Source: Paenibacillus sp. 453mf (GTDB lineage Bacteria; Bacillota; Bacilli; Paenibacillales; Paenibacillaceae). Taken from it: a DNA stretch of 64,000 bases. The notes beneath the pieces were generated by a model, which saw only the letters and a list, made by a program, of their open reading frames with translations, did no database searches and had not been told where the DNA came from. A program made the position numbers and the translations under genes. The stretch spans positions 982,862-1,046,861 of the forward strand of contig NZ_FPAC01000001.1 in the NCBI RefSeq assembly GCF_900116105.1. Direction: 5' to 3'. Every line of letters begins with the position of its first letter. Positions within the stretch are counted from its first letter, which is position 1. This document shows positions 1 to 9,258 of this stretch, one piece after another.

Positions 1-22
1 ACGTTAGGTATTTAATCGATAG

Positions 23-541
23 ATGGAAGCCGCTAGTAGTACCAACACGATGGAAACCAGCTATTATGGCCAGCTGCTATGGGTAATTGTAGTCCTTATT
101 GCGATAATCGCAGCCATCGTGCTGCTCGTACGCTGGCTGGGTCGTAAGAATCAACACTTTTTCCAAAAGAAAGCGATGCGAGTTGTGGGTGGAGTCGGTC
201 TTGGACCGAGCAAGTCAATTCAAATCGTTGAGATCGGAAGTAAACTATATATCCTTGGGGTTGGTGAGGATATCAATGTTATTGATACCTTGGCTGATCC
301 CGAGGAGATCAGTCTGCTAATGAAGCAATTTGAGCTTGAAGGAAGGGAAACAACAACATTATTCTCAACTATCGAGACTCTGAAGACCCGGCTTAATCGA
401 AAAACGACCAAGTCTGAAGAAGTTGATGAAGCTGACTTTAAGCAATTATTTGAACAGAAACTTCAAGAAATGCCAGATCGCAAGGAACAGATGGAAGACT
501 GGCTTCAAGAAGATACTAGAGATCGGTCGAGGGATTCATGA
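23..541 (+). CDS. fliO: Flagellar biosynthesis protein FliO (FliZ-type)
   Basis: Small membrane protein that helps assemble the FliP ring of the flagellar type III export gate. The 172-residue product has one strong membrane helix at about residues 17-38 followed by a basic stop-transfer segment (RWLGRKNQ) and a soluble tail with the VGGVGLGPSKS and YILGVG strands typical of the family. It lacks a cleavable signal peptide, which I recall the longer B. subtilis protein having. In-frame stops at 5-7 and 20-22 show the gene is complete within the window. The ribosome binding site before the ATG at 23 is weak, so the ATG at 50 is an alternative start. It overlaps fliP by 4 bases (ATGA), so the two are translationally coupled in the fla/che operon. 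Confidence 0.82.
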   Translation: MEAASSTNTMETSYYGQLLWVIVVLIAIIAAIVLLVRWLGRKNQHFFQKKAMRVVGGVGLGPSKSIQIVEIGSKLYILGVGEDINVIDTLADPEEISLLMKQFELEGRETTTLFSTIETLKTRLNRKTTKSEEVDEADFKQLFEQKLQEMPDRKEQMEDWLQEDTRDRSRDS

Positions 542-1296
542 ATAAGAAGATTGTAGTTGCATGTCTGTTGTGGGTGTGCCTGACGGTATTCCATGGTACA
601 GAGGCCTTTGCCGCACAGCCGATCCCTGATATTTCTATCGAGTTTGGGAATACGGAAGGCGAAGAACCGAGCACAAGCGCATTATCAATTATTTTACTCG
701 TTACGGTATTAAGCATTGCACCTGCAATTCTCGTATTAATGACAAGCTTTACTAGGATCGTTATCGTCCTGAGCTTTGTCAGAACATCGCTCGGTACGAA
801 CCAAATGCCGCCGAACCAAGTACTTGTCGGACTGGCACTTTTTTTGACCTTGTTTATTATGTCTCCAACCATATCACAAATGAATGAAGCCGCACTCCAG
901 CCTTATCTGAGAGGAGAGCTTACACAGACGGAAGCACTGGAGGAGGCAGCGGATCCGATGAAGGAATTCATGTTCTCTCATACAAGAGAGAAGGATTTGC
1001 TGCTGTTTATGGAATACACCGGAACGGAAAAACCCGAGTCCTATGAGGATATTCCATTACATGTACTTGTTCCAGCCTATGCCATAAGTGAATTGAAAAC
1101 TGCATTCCAGATGGGCTTTATGATATTTATTCCATTTTTAGTCATTGATATTGTCGTGTCGAGTGTACTTATGGCGATGGGGATGATGATGCTCCCGCCT
1201 GTCATGATATCACTGCCCTTCAAGATACTTCTCTTTGTTCTGGTGGATGGCTGGTATTTGGTCGTAAAATCTCTGTTATTAAGTTTCAGTCCTTAA
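538..1296 (+). CDS. fliP: Flagellar type III export gate protein FliP
   Basis: Core subunit of the FliPQR export gate, inserted in the cytoplasmic membrane at the base of the flagellum. A signal peptide covers about residues 1-26 with a likely cleavage near AFA/AQ. The diagnostic FliP block follows, with MTSFTRIVIVLSFVR and GTNQMPPNQVLVGLALFL at about residues 65-105, and two further hydrophobic hairpins at the C-terminus. The length of 252 residues is normal for the family. The start overlaps the fliO stop, with a GAGGG ribosome binding site just upstream. It is followed after 35 bases by fliQ. Identification is very secure. Confidence 0.97.
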   Translation: MNKKIVVACLLWVCLTVFHGTEAFAAQPIPDISIEFGNTEGEEPSTSALSIILLVTVLSIAPAILVLMTSFTRIVIVLSFVRTSLGTNQMPPNQVLVGLALFLTLFIMSPTISQMNEAALQPYLRGELTQTEALEEAADPMKEFMFSHTREKDLLLFMEYTGTEKPESYEDIPLHVLVPAYAISELKTAFQMGFMIFIPFLVIDIVVSSVLMAMGMMMLPPVMISLPFKILLFVLVDGWYLVVKSLLLSFSP

Positions 1297-1331
1297 ATTA
1301 GGGCGCATCTAGACATTGGAGGCAAGCGGCC

Positions 1332-1601
1332 ATGACATCCGATTTTATCATTGAGCTGGCTGGGCAAGCGATTTTTATTGCACTGGAAATCAGTGCGCCA
1401 ATGCTTGTATTAGGGCTTGTAGTAGGTCTTATTATCAGTATTTTTCAAGCGACAACACAGATCCAGGAGCAGACACTGGCTTTTGTTCCCAAGATTATCG
1501 CGGTACTTGTGGCGCTATTGTTATTTGGGCCCTGGATACTTGCAACAATGGTCGATTTCACATTTAACATTTTGGATAATCTTCATACTTATATCGGGTA
1601 G
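1332..1601 (+). CDS. fliQ: Flagellar type III export gate protein FliQ
   Basis: Short two-helix membrane subunit of the FliPQR export gate. The 89-residue sequence has two hydrophobic segments (about residues 16-38 and 52-75) joined by the conserved cytoplasmic turn QATTQIQEQTLAFVPK, which is the family signature. It lies between fliP and fliR in the invariant P-Q-R order. The ribosome binding site TGGAGG lies about 9 bases before the ATG. Confidence 0.96.
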   Translation: MTSDFIIELAGQAIFIALEISAPMLVLGLVVGLIISIFQATTQIQEQTLAFVPKIIAVLVALLLFGPWILATMVDFTFNILDNLHTYIG

Positions 1602-1613
1602 GCATACACAAAC

Positions 1614-2402
1614 ATGGAGATGATGCTTCAAGGTTTTTCTGTCGCTCTGCTTATTTTTTGTCGAATTACAGCATTTTTTGTTGCTGCACCTATATTTTCC
1701 ACTCCGGGGGTTCCAGGGGTATTTAAGATTGGAATATCTTTTTTTATCTCAGTCATCGTGTACCTCACTTTTGGCTTGGGTCAGTCGGTTCCGATGGATG
1801 GTCAATATATTCTGCTCATTGTTAAAGAAATTCTGATGGGTCTGCTGCTGGGTTACATTGCACTGCTCATGATTACAGCGATACAAACAGCAGGCGCATT
1901 TATCGATATTCAGATTGGGTTTGGGATGGCAAACGTCTATGACCCAATGACAGGCGCGGCCGCTCCTTTGACCGGTAATGTGAAGTATGCATTTGCTGTT
2001 CTGTTGTTTCTGACCATGAACGGTCACCATCGGATGCTGGATGCGATTGTATACAGCTATGAGTGGGTACCGCTGATGGGGAATGATCTTTTTAATGCAA
2101 TCGCAAGCGGGAATATTGCTGAATTAATCATTACAGCTTTCGCTCAGGCATTTATGCTCGCATTTCAACTGGCAGCACCTCTGGTTGTCGCTCTATTTAT
2201 GACTGATGTCGGTCTCGGCTTCTTGGCAAGAACAGCGCCGCAGTTCAATGTGTTCGTCATTGGTGTTCCGTTGAAAATTCTGGTAGGACTCGCGATGATG
2301 CTGGTTACCATACCAGGCCTGTTATATTTATTTGAAAATTTGTTCGCAGTCATGTTTGAAGCTATGCAGGGAGTTCTGGAAGTGATTAAACAGGGAGCTT
2401 AA
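1614..2402 (+). CDS. fliR: Flagellar type III export gate protein FliR
   Basis: Polytopic membrane subunit completing the FliPQR gate. The 262-residue product has about six membrane segments and the family features RITAFFVAAPIFSTPGVP near the N-terminus and GFLARTAPQFNVFVIGVPLK at about residues 200-220. Its start lies 12 bases after the fliQ stop. The length fits the family. Confidence 0.96.
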   Translation: MEMMLQGFSVALLIFCRITAFFVAAPIFSTPGVPGVFKIGISFFISVIVYLTFGLGQSVPMDGQYILLIVKEILMGLLLGYIALLMITAIQTAGAFIDIQIGFGMANVYDPMTGAAAPLTGNVKYAFAVLLFLTMNGHHRMLDAIVYSYEWVPLMGNDLFNAIASGNIAELIITAFAQAFMLAFQLAAPLVVALFMTDVGLGFLARTAPQFNVFVIGVPLKILVGLAMMLVTIPGLLYLFENLFAVMFEAMQGVLEVIKQGA

Positions 2403-2436
2403 AGCTTGAATCTGCGGGGCGGGGGTTAGAGCAGTA

Positions 2437-3546
2437 ATGAGATTTAAACTGGACCTGCAGATGTTCTCAGGGGAAAAGACGGAGAAAGCTACCCCGAAAA
2501 AACGTCAGGAATCTCGTAAAAAGGGTCAAGTGGCCAAAAGTATGGAAATATCCGGAGCGGCCATTTTACTCGCCTGTTTCATGTGTCTGCTCATCTTTGG
2601 TGGATTTTACAAGGAACGCATAGCAGACGTCTTCAGAGATATCTTTGTTAACAGGCTGGATATGGAAGTGACAAGCGAGAACGTAATGGTCATGTTCGGA
2701 CAGTTTGGAATGGAAATTCTTATCCTCCTTGCACCGATCTTTGCCATCGCTGTTATCATCGGATTTGCAGCCAATTATATTCAGGTCGGATTTTTGCTTA
2801 CAGGCGAAGGGGTCACGCCTAAATTCAGCAAGCTGGATCCGATCAAAGGCTTCAAGAACATATTTTCCATGCGAGCACTGGTGGAACTGTTGAAATCCAT
2901 ACTTAAGCTCGTCATTATCGGTTATTTGGTTTACGACATCCTGTGGGGGGCACGTGATGAATTTGCAGGCCTCAGCTTGTTGTCATTGGATGGCATTCTG
3001 AAATTTGCAGCGGAAATGACGCTGGACCTCGGAATCAATATTGGCGCAGCCTTATTTGTACTTTCTATTCTGGATTACATGTATCAGAGATATGAGCATG
3101 AGAAGAACATCAGAATGTCCAAACAGGACATTAAGGATGAGTATAAAAAGATGGAGGGCGACCCTCTCATTAAAGCGAAAATTCGCGAACGGCAAAGACG
3201 CATGGCGATGCAGCGGATGATGCAGGAAGTTCCCAATGCGGACGTCATTATTACGAATCCTACTCACTTTGCAGTCGCTTTGAAATATGATGGCAATGAA
3301 ATGGAGGCACCCACTGTAATAGCAAAGGGCGCAGATCATATGGCATTACGCATTCGGGAGATTGCCAAAGAGCATGGTGTGGCGCTTATGGAGAATAAAC
3401 CGCTTGCCAGGGCTTTATTCCAAAGGACAGAGATCGGAGATTCTATTCCGGCAGATCTCTTCCAGGCGGTCGCTGAAATTCTTGCCTATGTTTACAAATT
3501 AAAAGGAAGATCGAATCATAAGGGGAATCGGAGGCATGGAAACTAG
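2437..3546 (+). CDS. flhB: Flagellar export switch protein FlhB
   Basis: Membrane component of the flagellar type III export apparatus that switches substrate specificity from rod/hook to filament proteins. The N-terminal GEKTEKATPKKRQESRKKGQ block (about residues 12-31) is diagnostic. Four membrane segments follow, then a charged linker and a cytoplasmic domain containing the autocleavage motif NPTH at residues 274-277, where cleavage between N and P is known for the family. The motif is intact, so the switch should work. The length of 369 residues is typical. The gene ends with TAG, whose last base is the first base of the GTG start of flhA. Confidence 0.97.
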   Translation: MRFKLDLQMFSGEKTEKATPKKRQESRKKGQVAKSMEISGAAILLACFMCLLIFGGFYKERIADVFRDIFVNRLDMEVTSENVMVMFGQFGMEILILLAPIFAIAVIIGFAANYIQVGFLLTGEGVTPKFSKLDPIKGFKNIFSMRALVELLKSILKLVIIGYLVYDILWGARDEFAGLSLLSLDGILKFAAEMTLDLGINIGAALFVLSILDYMYQRYEHEKNIRMSKQDIKDEYKKMEGDPLIKAKIRERQRRMAMQRMMQEVPNADVIITNPTHFAVALKYDGNEMEAPTVIAKGADHMALRIREIAKEHGVALMENKPLARALFQRTEIGDSIPADLFQAVAEILAYVYKLKGRSNHKGNRRHGN

Positions 3547-5579
3547 TGAAAATTAAAGACCTATCAATCCTGATCGGGATCATTGGCATCGTGCTAATGA
3601 TGATTCTCCCTATTCCTGTTGGACTACTTGATGCACTGCTAGTAATCAACATCGCTATCGCTTTGGTTATTTTGCTAGTGGCGATGAATATGAGGGAAGC
3701 TCTGGAATTCTCCATATTCCCTTCCTTGCTGCTTGTGACGACCTTATTTCGTGTAGCACTTAACCTCGCAACGACCAAGCACATTTTGCAAGATGCTTAT
3801 GCGGGACAGGTTGTTGCCACTTTTGGGAGCTGGATCTCCGGCGGTCAGCCGGTTATCGGTTTCATCGTGTTTCTTATCCTTGTCGTTGTTCAATTTATTG
3901 TAATAACGAAAGGTTCGGAGCGCGTGGCGGAGGTAGGAGCTAGATTTACGCTCGATGCGATGCCCGGGAAGCAGATGAGTATAGACGCGGATTTAAACGC
4001 AGGTCTTATTAATGAGCATCAGGCTAAAGATCGCCGAAGTAAAATCGAACGCGAAGCGGACTTTTACGGTGCGATGGATGGTGCGAGTAAGTTTGTTAAG
4101 GGAGACGCGATTGCGAGTATCGTTATTCTGCTCATCAACCTTATCGGCGGTTTTATTATCGGTATGGTAATGATGGGTATGAGCTTTACTGATGCGTTGT
4201 CTACTTATTCTCTGTTAACGATCGGAGACGGACTGGTCAGCCAGATCCCTGCACTACTCATTTCTACCGCATCCGGTATTATCGTTACACGTGCAGCTTC
4301 TAACGGCACAATGGCGGATGATATTACATCCCAGCTCTTCTCTTATCCGAAGCTTCTATATATTGTTGGAGCAACGGTTGCATTCCTAGGATTCTTCACA
4401 CCAATTGAGCTGATTACAACATTGCCACTTGCGTTACTTCTCTTCTTTGCAGGGTGGAAGATGCAGCAGAATCTGAACAAACAGCAAATAAGTGATGAAC
4501 AAATGGAAGAAGAGCAGCAGATTGAAGAGGTACGCAGTCCGGAAAGTGTAATTAATCTGCTTCAAGTGGATCCGATCGAATTCGAATTTGGATATGGACT
4601 TATCCCTTTAGCAGATACAGGACAAGGTGGAGATTTGCTTGACCGTATCATCATGATTCGAAGACAGTGTGCTCTTGAGCTGGGACTTGTCGTTCCGGTA
4701 ATTCGGATAAGAGACAATATTCAGTTAAGGCCAAGCGAATATGTGATCAAGATTAAAGGGAACATCGTCGGGAGCGGTGAGCTTCTGCTCAATCACTATC
4801 TGGCGATGAGTCCAGGATATGATGATGATTCTATAACCGGGATTGAAACAACCGAACCTGCTTTTGGGCTTCCAGCACTATGGATTGACGAAGCCACTAA
4901 GGATCGGGCTGAATTGTCCGGCTATACCGTCGTCGATCCGCCTTCTGTTGTGGCGACTCATTTGACGGAAATGATTAAGAAGCATGCGCATGAGCTTCTA
5001 GGTCGTCAGGAAACGAAAGCTCTGGTGGATAACTTGAAAGAGAATTATCCAGCTCTGGTCGATGAGCTTATTCCATCGGTATTGTCCATTGGTGATATTC
5101 AAAAAGTACTGGCTAAACTTCTTCGTGAGAAAATTTCGATTCGGGATATGGTGACTATTTTTGAGTCGCTCGCGGATTACGGTACCTATACGAAAGATCC
5201 GGATGTACTCACGGAATATGTTAGACAAGCTCTATCCAGACAGATTACACAGCAGTTTACTCAAAAAGGGGAGACGATGCGTGTCATTACGGTTGGACCG
5301 AATCTGGAGAAGAAGATTGCGGAGAGTGTTCAGCAGACGGAGCAGGGGAGCTATCTAGCGCTTGATCCGGTATCAAGTCAGACGCTGTATCAGAAGCTGA
5401 TGGAGCAAGTGAACCGACTGATTCAGACAGGTCAACAGCCGATTGTACTTACTTCACCGACAATCCGTATGTATTTGCGGCAATTGATCGAAAGAACGAT
5501 GCAGGATATACCGGTCTTGTCCTACAGCGAACTGGAGCCTAATGTTGAAATTCAAAGTATCGGGGTGGTTAATCTATGA
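3546..5579 (+). CDS. flhA: Flagellar export apparatus protein FlhA
   Basis: Large membrane protein forming the nonameric ring of the flagellar type III secretion system. It uses proton motive force and docks chaperone-substrate complexes. About eight membrane segments occupy residues 1-310. The FHIPEP-family signature with RVAEVGARFTLDAMPGKQM lies between membrane segments 4 and 5 at about residues 127-150, followed by the D-D-N-G region. The rest is the cytoplasmic domain. The start is GTG, with GGAGG at 3530-3534, 11 bases upstream. The length of 677 residues matches the family. Its end overlaps flhF by 4 bases. Confidence 0.97.
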   Translation: MKIKDLSILIGIIGIVLMMILPIPVGLLDALLVINIAIALVILLVAMNMREALEFSIFPSLLLVTTLFRVALNLATTKHILQDAYAGQVVATFGSWISGGQPVIGFIVFLILVVVQFIVITKGSERVAEVGARFTLDAMPGKQMSIDADLNAGLINEHQAKDRRSKIEREADFYGAMDGASKFVKGDAIASIVILLINLIGGFIIGMVMMGMSFTDALSTYSLLTIGDGLVSQIPALLISTASGIIVTRAASNGTMADDITSQLFSYPKLLYIVGATVAFLGFFTPIELITTLPLALLLFFAGWKMQQNLNKQQISDEQMEEEQQIEEVRSPESVINLLQVDPIEFEFGYGLIPLADTGQGGDLLDRIIMIRRQCALELGLVVPVIRIRDNIQLRPSEYVIKIKGNIVGSGELLLNHYLAMSPGYDDDSITGIETTEPAFGLPALWIDEATKDRAELSGYTVVDPPSVVATHLTEMIKKHAHELLGRQETKALVDNLKENYPALVDELIPSVLSIGDIQKVLAKLLREKISIRDMVTIFESLADYGTYTKDPDVLTEYVRQALSRQITQQFTQKGETMRVITVGPNLEKKIAESVQQTEQGSYLALDPVSSQTLYQKLMEQVNRLIQTGQQPIVLTSPTIRMYLRQLIERTMQDIPVLSYSELEPNVEIQSIGVVNL

Positions 5580-6874
5580 GAGTGAAAAAATATAGGGTGG
5601 ATACCATGCCTGAAGCAATGGGCCTGATTCGCAGTGAGCTAGGAGCAGATGCGGTCATTTTATCGACAAAATCTATCAAAACAGGCGGATTTGCCGGGCT
5701 GTTCCGCAAACAAAAGATTGAAGTTGTAGCGGCGGTTGAGGAGCCGGCGGGATCGGCAGCATCGACCAATCTGCAACCAAGCCCTCCGGTTTCTCCGGCT
5801 CAGTCAAGATCGATCCCAAGAGCAATGGCCCCGGATGCTTACCGAAAAGTAGCAGACGGTATGAATAACGGAGAACAGGCACCGGCCAAGGAAAAACAGG
5901 AAGATGCAAAGCAAGAGAGTACGTCATACTGGGGGTCACGTTCAACAGTCCTTCCATCTCTTCCTGTTCAAGAGCCGCACCCGGAAGGGGCGGATTTTTC
6001 CGCTTCTACTGATCAAGCTCTGCTTGTTGAAATTCAGCAAATGAAGCAGATGATGGTCTCACTTGCTAAGCGAGATGCTCATGAAGCCGTGCTGCCAAGC
6101 AACCTGAATGAAGCGCGTACCAAACTAGTTCAACATGGCGTCAGCGATGAATTATGGATGAAATGGATCGATTCAGTAGCGGAGCAAGGGACAGAACAAA
6201 CCGAGCAGAGCGGCTTAGCAATGGTGAAGGAAGAGATGAGGCAATTCCTCGCAGAGCGCATGGATGGCGGCATTGCACAGGACACACGTATCGTGTACGT
6301 TGCGGGTCCGACGGGTGTAGGTAAGACGACGACCATTGCCAAGCTGGCTGCTGAGCAAATGTTTAAGCACAAGCGCAAGGTCGGGCTTGTTACGGCAGAT
6401 ACGTACCGGATTTCAGCTGTTGAGCAGCTTAGAACCTATGCTTCCATTTTGGGGGTTCCGCTTGAGGTGGTTCAATCCCCTGCAGATACCAAGCGGGCAA
6501 TGGAGCGTCTAGTGGATTGTGATCTTATTTTTATGGATACCGCAGGGCGAAACTATCGAAATGAAATGCTGGTGTCGGAATTGAACAGCCTGCTTCTCAA
6601 TGAACCTAATAGTGAGATGGTGCTTGTCCTGAGTCTTACTTCAAAGACAGAGGACATGCTTGTCATCTTAGACCATTTCACTAAATATGGCCTATCTAAA
6701 GTCATCTTTACCAAAATGGATGAAACGGACAGTCTGGGTTCTATAATTAACGTGCTGTATCGTTACCCAGTGACACTGTCTTACATTGCTGATGGGCAGA
6801 ATGTGCCTGATGACCTTATGGTGCCGGATGCCAAGACGCTCTCAGATTGCATATTGGGAAGTGATGGAGGATGA
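5576..6874 (+). CDS. flhF: Flagellar placement SRP-type GTPase FlhF
   Basis: GTPase of the signal recognition particle family that sets where and how many flagella are built, working with the ATPase FlhG. The first 80 residues are a basic domain (MRVKKYRVDTMPEAMGLIR), followed by a low-conservation linker and an N-G domain. The P-loop GPTGVGKT is at residues 244-251, then TADTYRISAVEQLR, the DTAGRN motif and TKMDETDSLG, all typical of SRP GTPases. The start overlaps the flhA stop (ATGA), and flhG follows with the same overlap. Confidence 0.96.
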   Translation: MRVKKYRVDTMPEAMGLIRSELGADAVILSTKSIKTGGFAGLFRKQKIEVVAAVEEPAGSAASTNLQPSPPVSPAQSRSIPRAMAPDAYRKVADGMNNGEQAPAKEKQEDAKQESTSYWGSRSTVLPSLPVQEPHPEGADFSASTDQALLVEIQQMKQMMVSLAKRDAHEAVLPSNLNEARTKLVQHGVSDELWMKWIDSVAEQGTEQTEQSGLAMVKEEMRQFLAERMDGGIAQDTRIVYVAGPTGVGKTTTIAKLAAEQMFKHKRKVGLVTADTYRISAVEQLRTYASILGVPLEVVQSPADTKRAMERLVDCDLIFMDTAGRNYRNEMLVSELNSLLLNEPNSEMVLVLSLTSKTEDMLVILDHFTKYGLSKVIFTKMDETDSLGSIINVLYRYPVTLSYIADGQNVPDDLMVPDAKTLSDCILGSDGG

Positions 6875-7779
6875 GTGATCAGGCTGCATCTCTCAGAGAA
6901 TTAATGGCAACAAGGCCTATTCCGAAGATTCCGGAAGAGAACCTTACAACGAAGCAAAAGGTGAAGAAGCAGGCCAAATTGATTGCGGTAGCAAGCGGCA
7001 AAGGCGGTGTAGGGAAGTCCAACTTCACTTTAAATCTCGCATTGAAAATCCATGCTGCAGGCAAAAAGGTTCTCGTATTCGACGCTGATATGGGAATGGC
7101 CAACATCGATGTACTCATGGGGGTTTCCTCTAAATTCAGTCTATATCATGTGCTGACAAGAGAGAAACGGATTTCAGACATTATACAGCTTGGACCACTT
7201 GGTCTTCCTTATATCGCAGGCGGCTCCGGATTTGTAGAGCTGTTGTCTCTGACTGAACAGGATATCGATGCATTCACCCGTGATTTGGAGAGTCTAGCTT
7301 CGGAAATGGACTATATTTTCTTTGATACCGGTGCCGGATTATCACTGGAGAATAGAAGCTTTATCGCAGCAGCCGATGAATGTATTGTCGTGACGACCCC
7401 AGAACCGACGGCGATCACTGACGCTTACGCACTCATCAAGATGATGCACAAAATTAACGGTCACAGCCCTTTTGGTATGATCGTCAATCGGGCTGAGAAC
7501 AAACGGGAGGCTGAGCAGGTCAGCTCGAAGATACAGCTGGTTGCTAAACGTTTTTTGGGAGCAGACATTCCGTTAATCGGATACGTGACCGAGGATAGTC
7601 ATGTGATGCGTGCGGTCAAGAAGCAAACCCCCTTTACTACGTTATATCCGAACTGCACGGCTTCTAAGGATATGGAACGAATCTCCCAAAACTACACGGA
7701 GATGGGCAGACCGATATCGAGCGAGGGACCGGGTTTAAGAGGATTTGTTGCCAAGTGGCTGAGGAAAACGGCCCAATAA
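6871..7779 (+). CDS. flhG: MinD-like flagellar number regulator FlhG (YlxH)
   Basis: ParA/MinD-type ATPase that partners FlhF and stimulates its GTPase activity, limiting the number and position of flagella. The deviant Walker A motif GKGGVGKS is at residues 43-50. Switch regions follow at DADMGMANIDVLMG and FDTGAGLS, where the family usually has D-x-x-x-G. The N-terminal extension of about 35 residues, including LRELMATRPIPK, resembles the FlhF-activating helix. A basic amphipathic tail (GFVAKWLRKTAQ) suggests membrane binding. It overlaps flhF by 4 bases. Confidence 0.94.
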   Translation: MSDQAASLRELMATRPIPKIPEENLTTKQKVKKQAKLIAVASGKGGVGKSNFTLNLALKIHAAGKKVLVFDADMGMANIDVLMGVSSKFSLYHVLTREKRISDIIQLGPLGLPYIAGGSGFVELLSLTEQDIDAFTRDLESLASEMDYIFFDTGAGLSLENRSFIAAADECIVVTTPEPTAITDAYALIKMMHKINGHSPFGMIVNRAENKREAEQVSSKIQLVAKRFLGADIPLIGYVTEDSHVMRAVKKQTPFTTLYPNCTASKDMERISQNYTEMGRPISSEGPGLRGFVAKWLRKTAQ

Positions 7780-7810
7780 ACAAGTTGAAATTATTTTAGA
7801 GGTGTCTTAC

Positions 7811-9235
7811 ATGTCAGTCTATCAGGTACTTGTGGTTGATGATTCAGCATTTATGAGAAAAATAATAACCGATTTAATTCAGCAGGATCCTTCTTTTCGT
7901 GTAGCAGATACCGCTGCGACAGGTGTGGAAGCTGTTGAGAAAGCCAGAAGACTTCACCCTGATTTAATTACGATGGATGTTGAAATGCCAGAATTAAACG
8001 GGCTTGATGCCTTGAAGATCATTATGTCCGAGCAGCCGATTCCCATCATCATGCTGTCAGGAATTAATGAGACCGGTCTTAAAGAAACCATCAAGGCGCT
8101 AGAAGCAGGTGCATTTGATTTTATACGTAAGCCCTCCATTCAATTTCGTCAGGATATTTATGAGGTGGGCAATGAGCTTCGTAACCAGATGAAGGAAGCC
8201 GTTCAGATGATGGAGCGGAGAGCCCGGAGAGCCGCGGAGAAGGATGAGGCTGCAGCAAGGACTGCTTCCTCAGGAGAGGAGCCGTCTACGTCTGCTAGGA
8301 CCAAGAACAGAGATGCTGTTGTTCATCATAAGCTGCCTGACAAGACTATCGCACAAGAGTCTAAATCTGCTCATCCGGAGACAGCAAGCAAGAACATTCC
8401 AGCTCCGAGATCGGCGAAGAGCAAGTTGGATGACATCAAGTCCATTACCCAGAGGCTGGCCCAAGAATTAGAAACAGCCAAAAAAGAAACTGAGAAAAAA
8501 ACAAGATCGAAATCGAGCAGAGCGGATAAGGAGCCTGCCAAACTGTCTTCCGATGTGATTAAAACAGAGCAGGAATCCTTGGCTCAAGTGAAAGCAGCCA
8601 AGACCAAGAAGCCTAAGAAGGCCGATTCATCGTCAAAACCTTCTGGTTCTTTCAGCAAATTGGTTGCCATCGGATGCTCGACAGGGGGCCCGCGTGCACT
8701 TAAGACGCTGCTGTCTCATTTCCCCGGGGATTTTGAGGCTCCGATTGTGATCGTCCAGCACATGCCGCCGGATTTTACCAGATCGCTGGCTGCTCGGCTT
8801 GATTCCTTCAGTGAGATTCATGTGGTTGAAGCAGCTCATGGAATGATCTTGAAGGCGGGAACTGCTTATATCGCTCCTGGCGGCTATCACATGAGAGTAA
8901 GGGAGAATGTTAATTCGGATTATGAGATTGAGCTCGGCAGTGAGGACCCGGTGAATGGACACAGGCCCTCAGTCGATACCCTATTTGAATCATTACTCCC
9001 GTTTGATGCTCTGGAAAGACATATAGCCATCTTGACGGGGATGGGCAGCGATGGAGCAAGAATGATGAAGCGTCTCTTCGAAGCTGGAGTTACTTCTACA
9101 TTTGCCGAGAATGAGGAGACCTGCGTCGTATATGGGATGCCGCGTGCTGCAGCGGAGCTCGGATGTGTAAACCAGCTGCTCCCGCTGGAGGAGCTGGCCG
9201 AAAGACTGGTTAAAGCGGTCACTAGAAACGGTTAA
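7811..9235 (+). CDS. cheB: Chemotaxis response regulator / protein-glutamate methylesterase CheB
   Basis: Removes methyl groups from, or deamidates, chemoreceptor glutamates when phosphorylated by CheA. The receiver domain is at residues 1-120 with the acidic pair D10/D11, phospho-acceptor D56 and K107. The C-terminal methylesterase domain carries the triad S290 (GCSTGGP), H317 (VQHMP) and D414 (GMGSDG). Between them lies an unusually long charged linker of about 160 residues rich in Lys, Glu, Ser and Ala, making the protein about 474 residues instead of about 350. I chose the ATG at 7811 because AGAGGTG (7798-7804) sits 6 bases before it. A GTG at 7802 would lie inside that site. Confidence 0.95.
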   Translation: MSVYQVLVVDDSAFMRKIITDLIQQDPSFRVADTAATGVEAVEKARRLHPDLITMDVEMPELNGLDALKIIMSEQPIPIIMLSGINETGLKETIKALEAGAFDFIRKPSIQFRQDIYEVGNELRNQMKEAVQMMERRARRAAEKDEAAARTASSGEEPSTSARTKNRDAVVHHKLPDKTIAQESKSAHPETASKNIPAPRSAKSKLDDIKSITQRLAQELETAKKETEKKTRSKSSRADKEPAKLSSDVIKTEQESLAQVKAAKTKKPKKADSSSKPSGSFSKLVAIGCSTGGPRALKTLLSHFPGDFEAPIVIVQHMPPDFTRSLAARLDSFSEIHVVEAAHGMILKAGTAYIAPGGYHMRVRENVNSDYEIELGSEDPVNGHRPSVDTLFESLLPFDALERHIAILTGMGSDGARMMKRLFEAGVTSTFAENEETCVVYGMPRAAAELGCVNQLLPLEELAERLVKAVTRNG

Positions 9236-9258
9236 TTCGATAAAGGAGGTAATACAAA

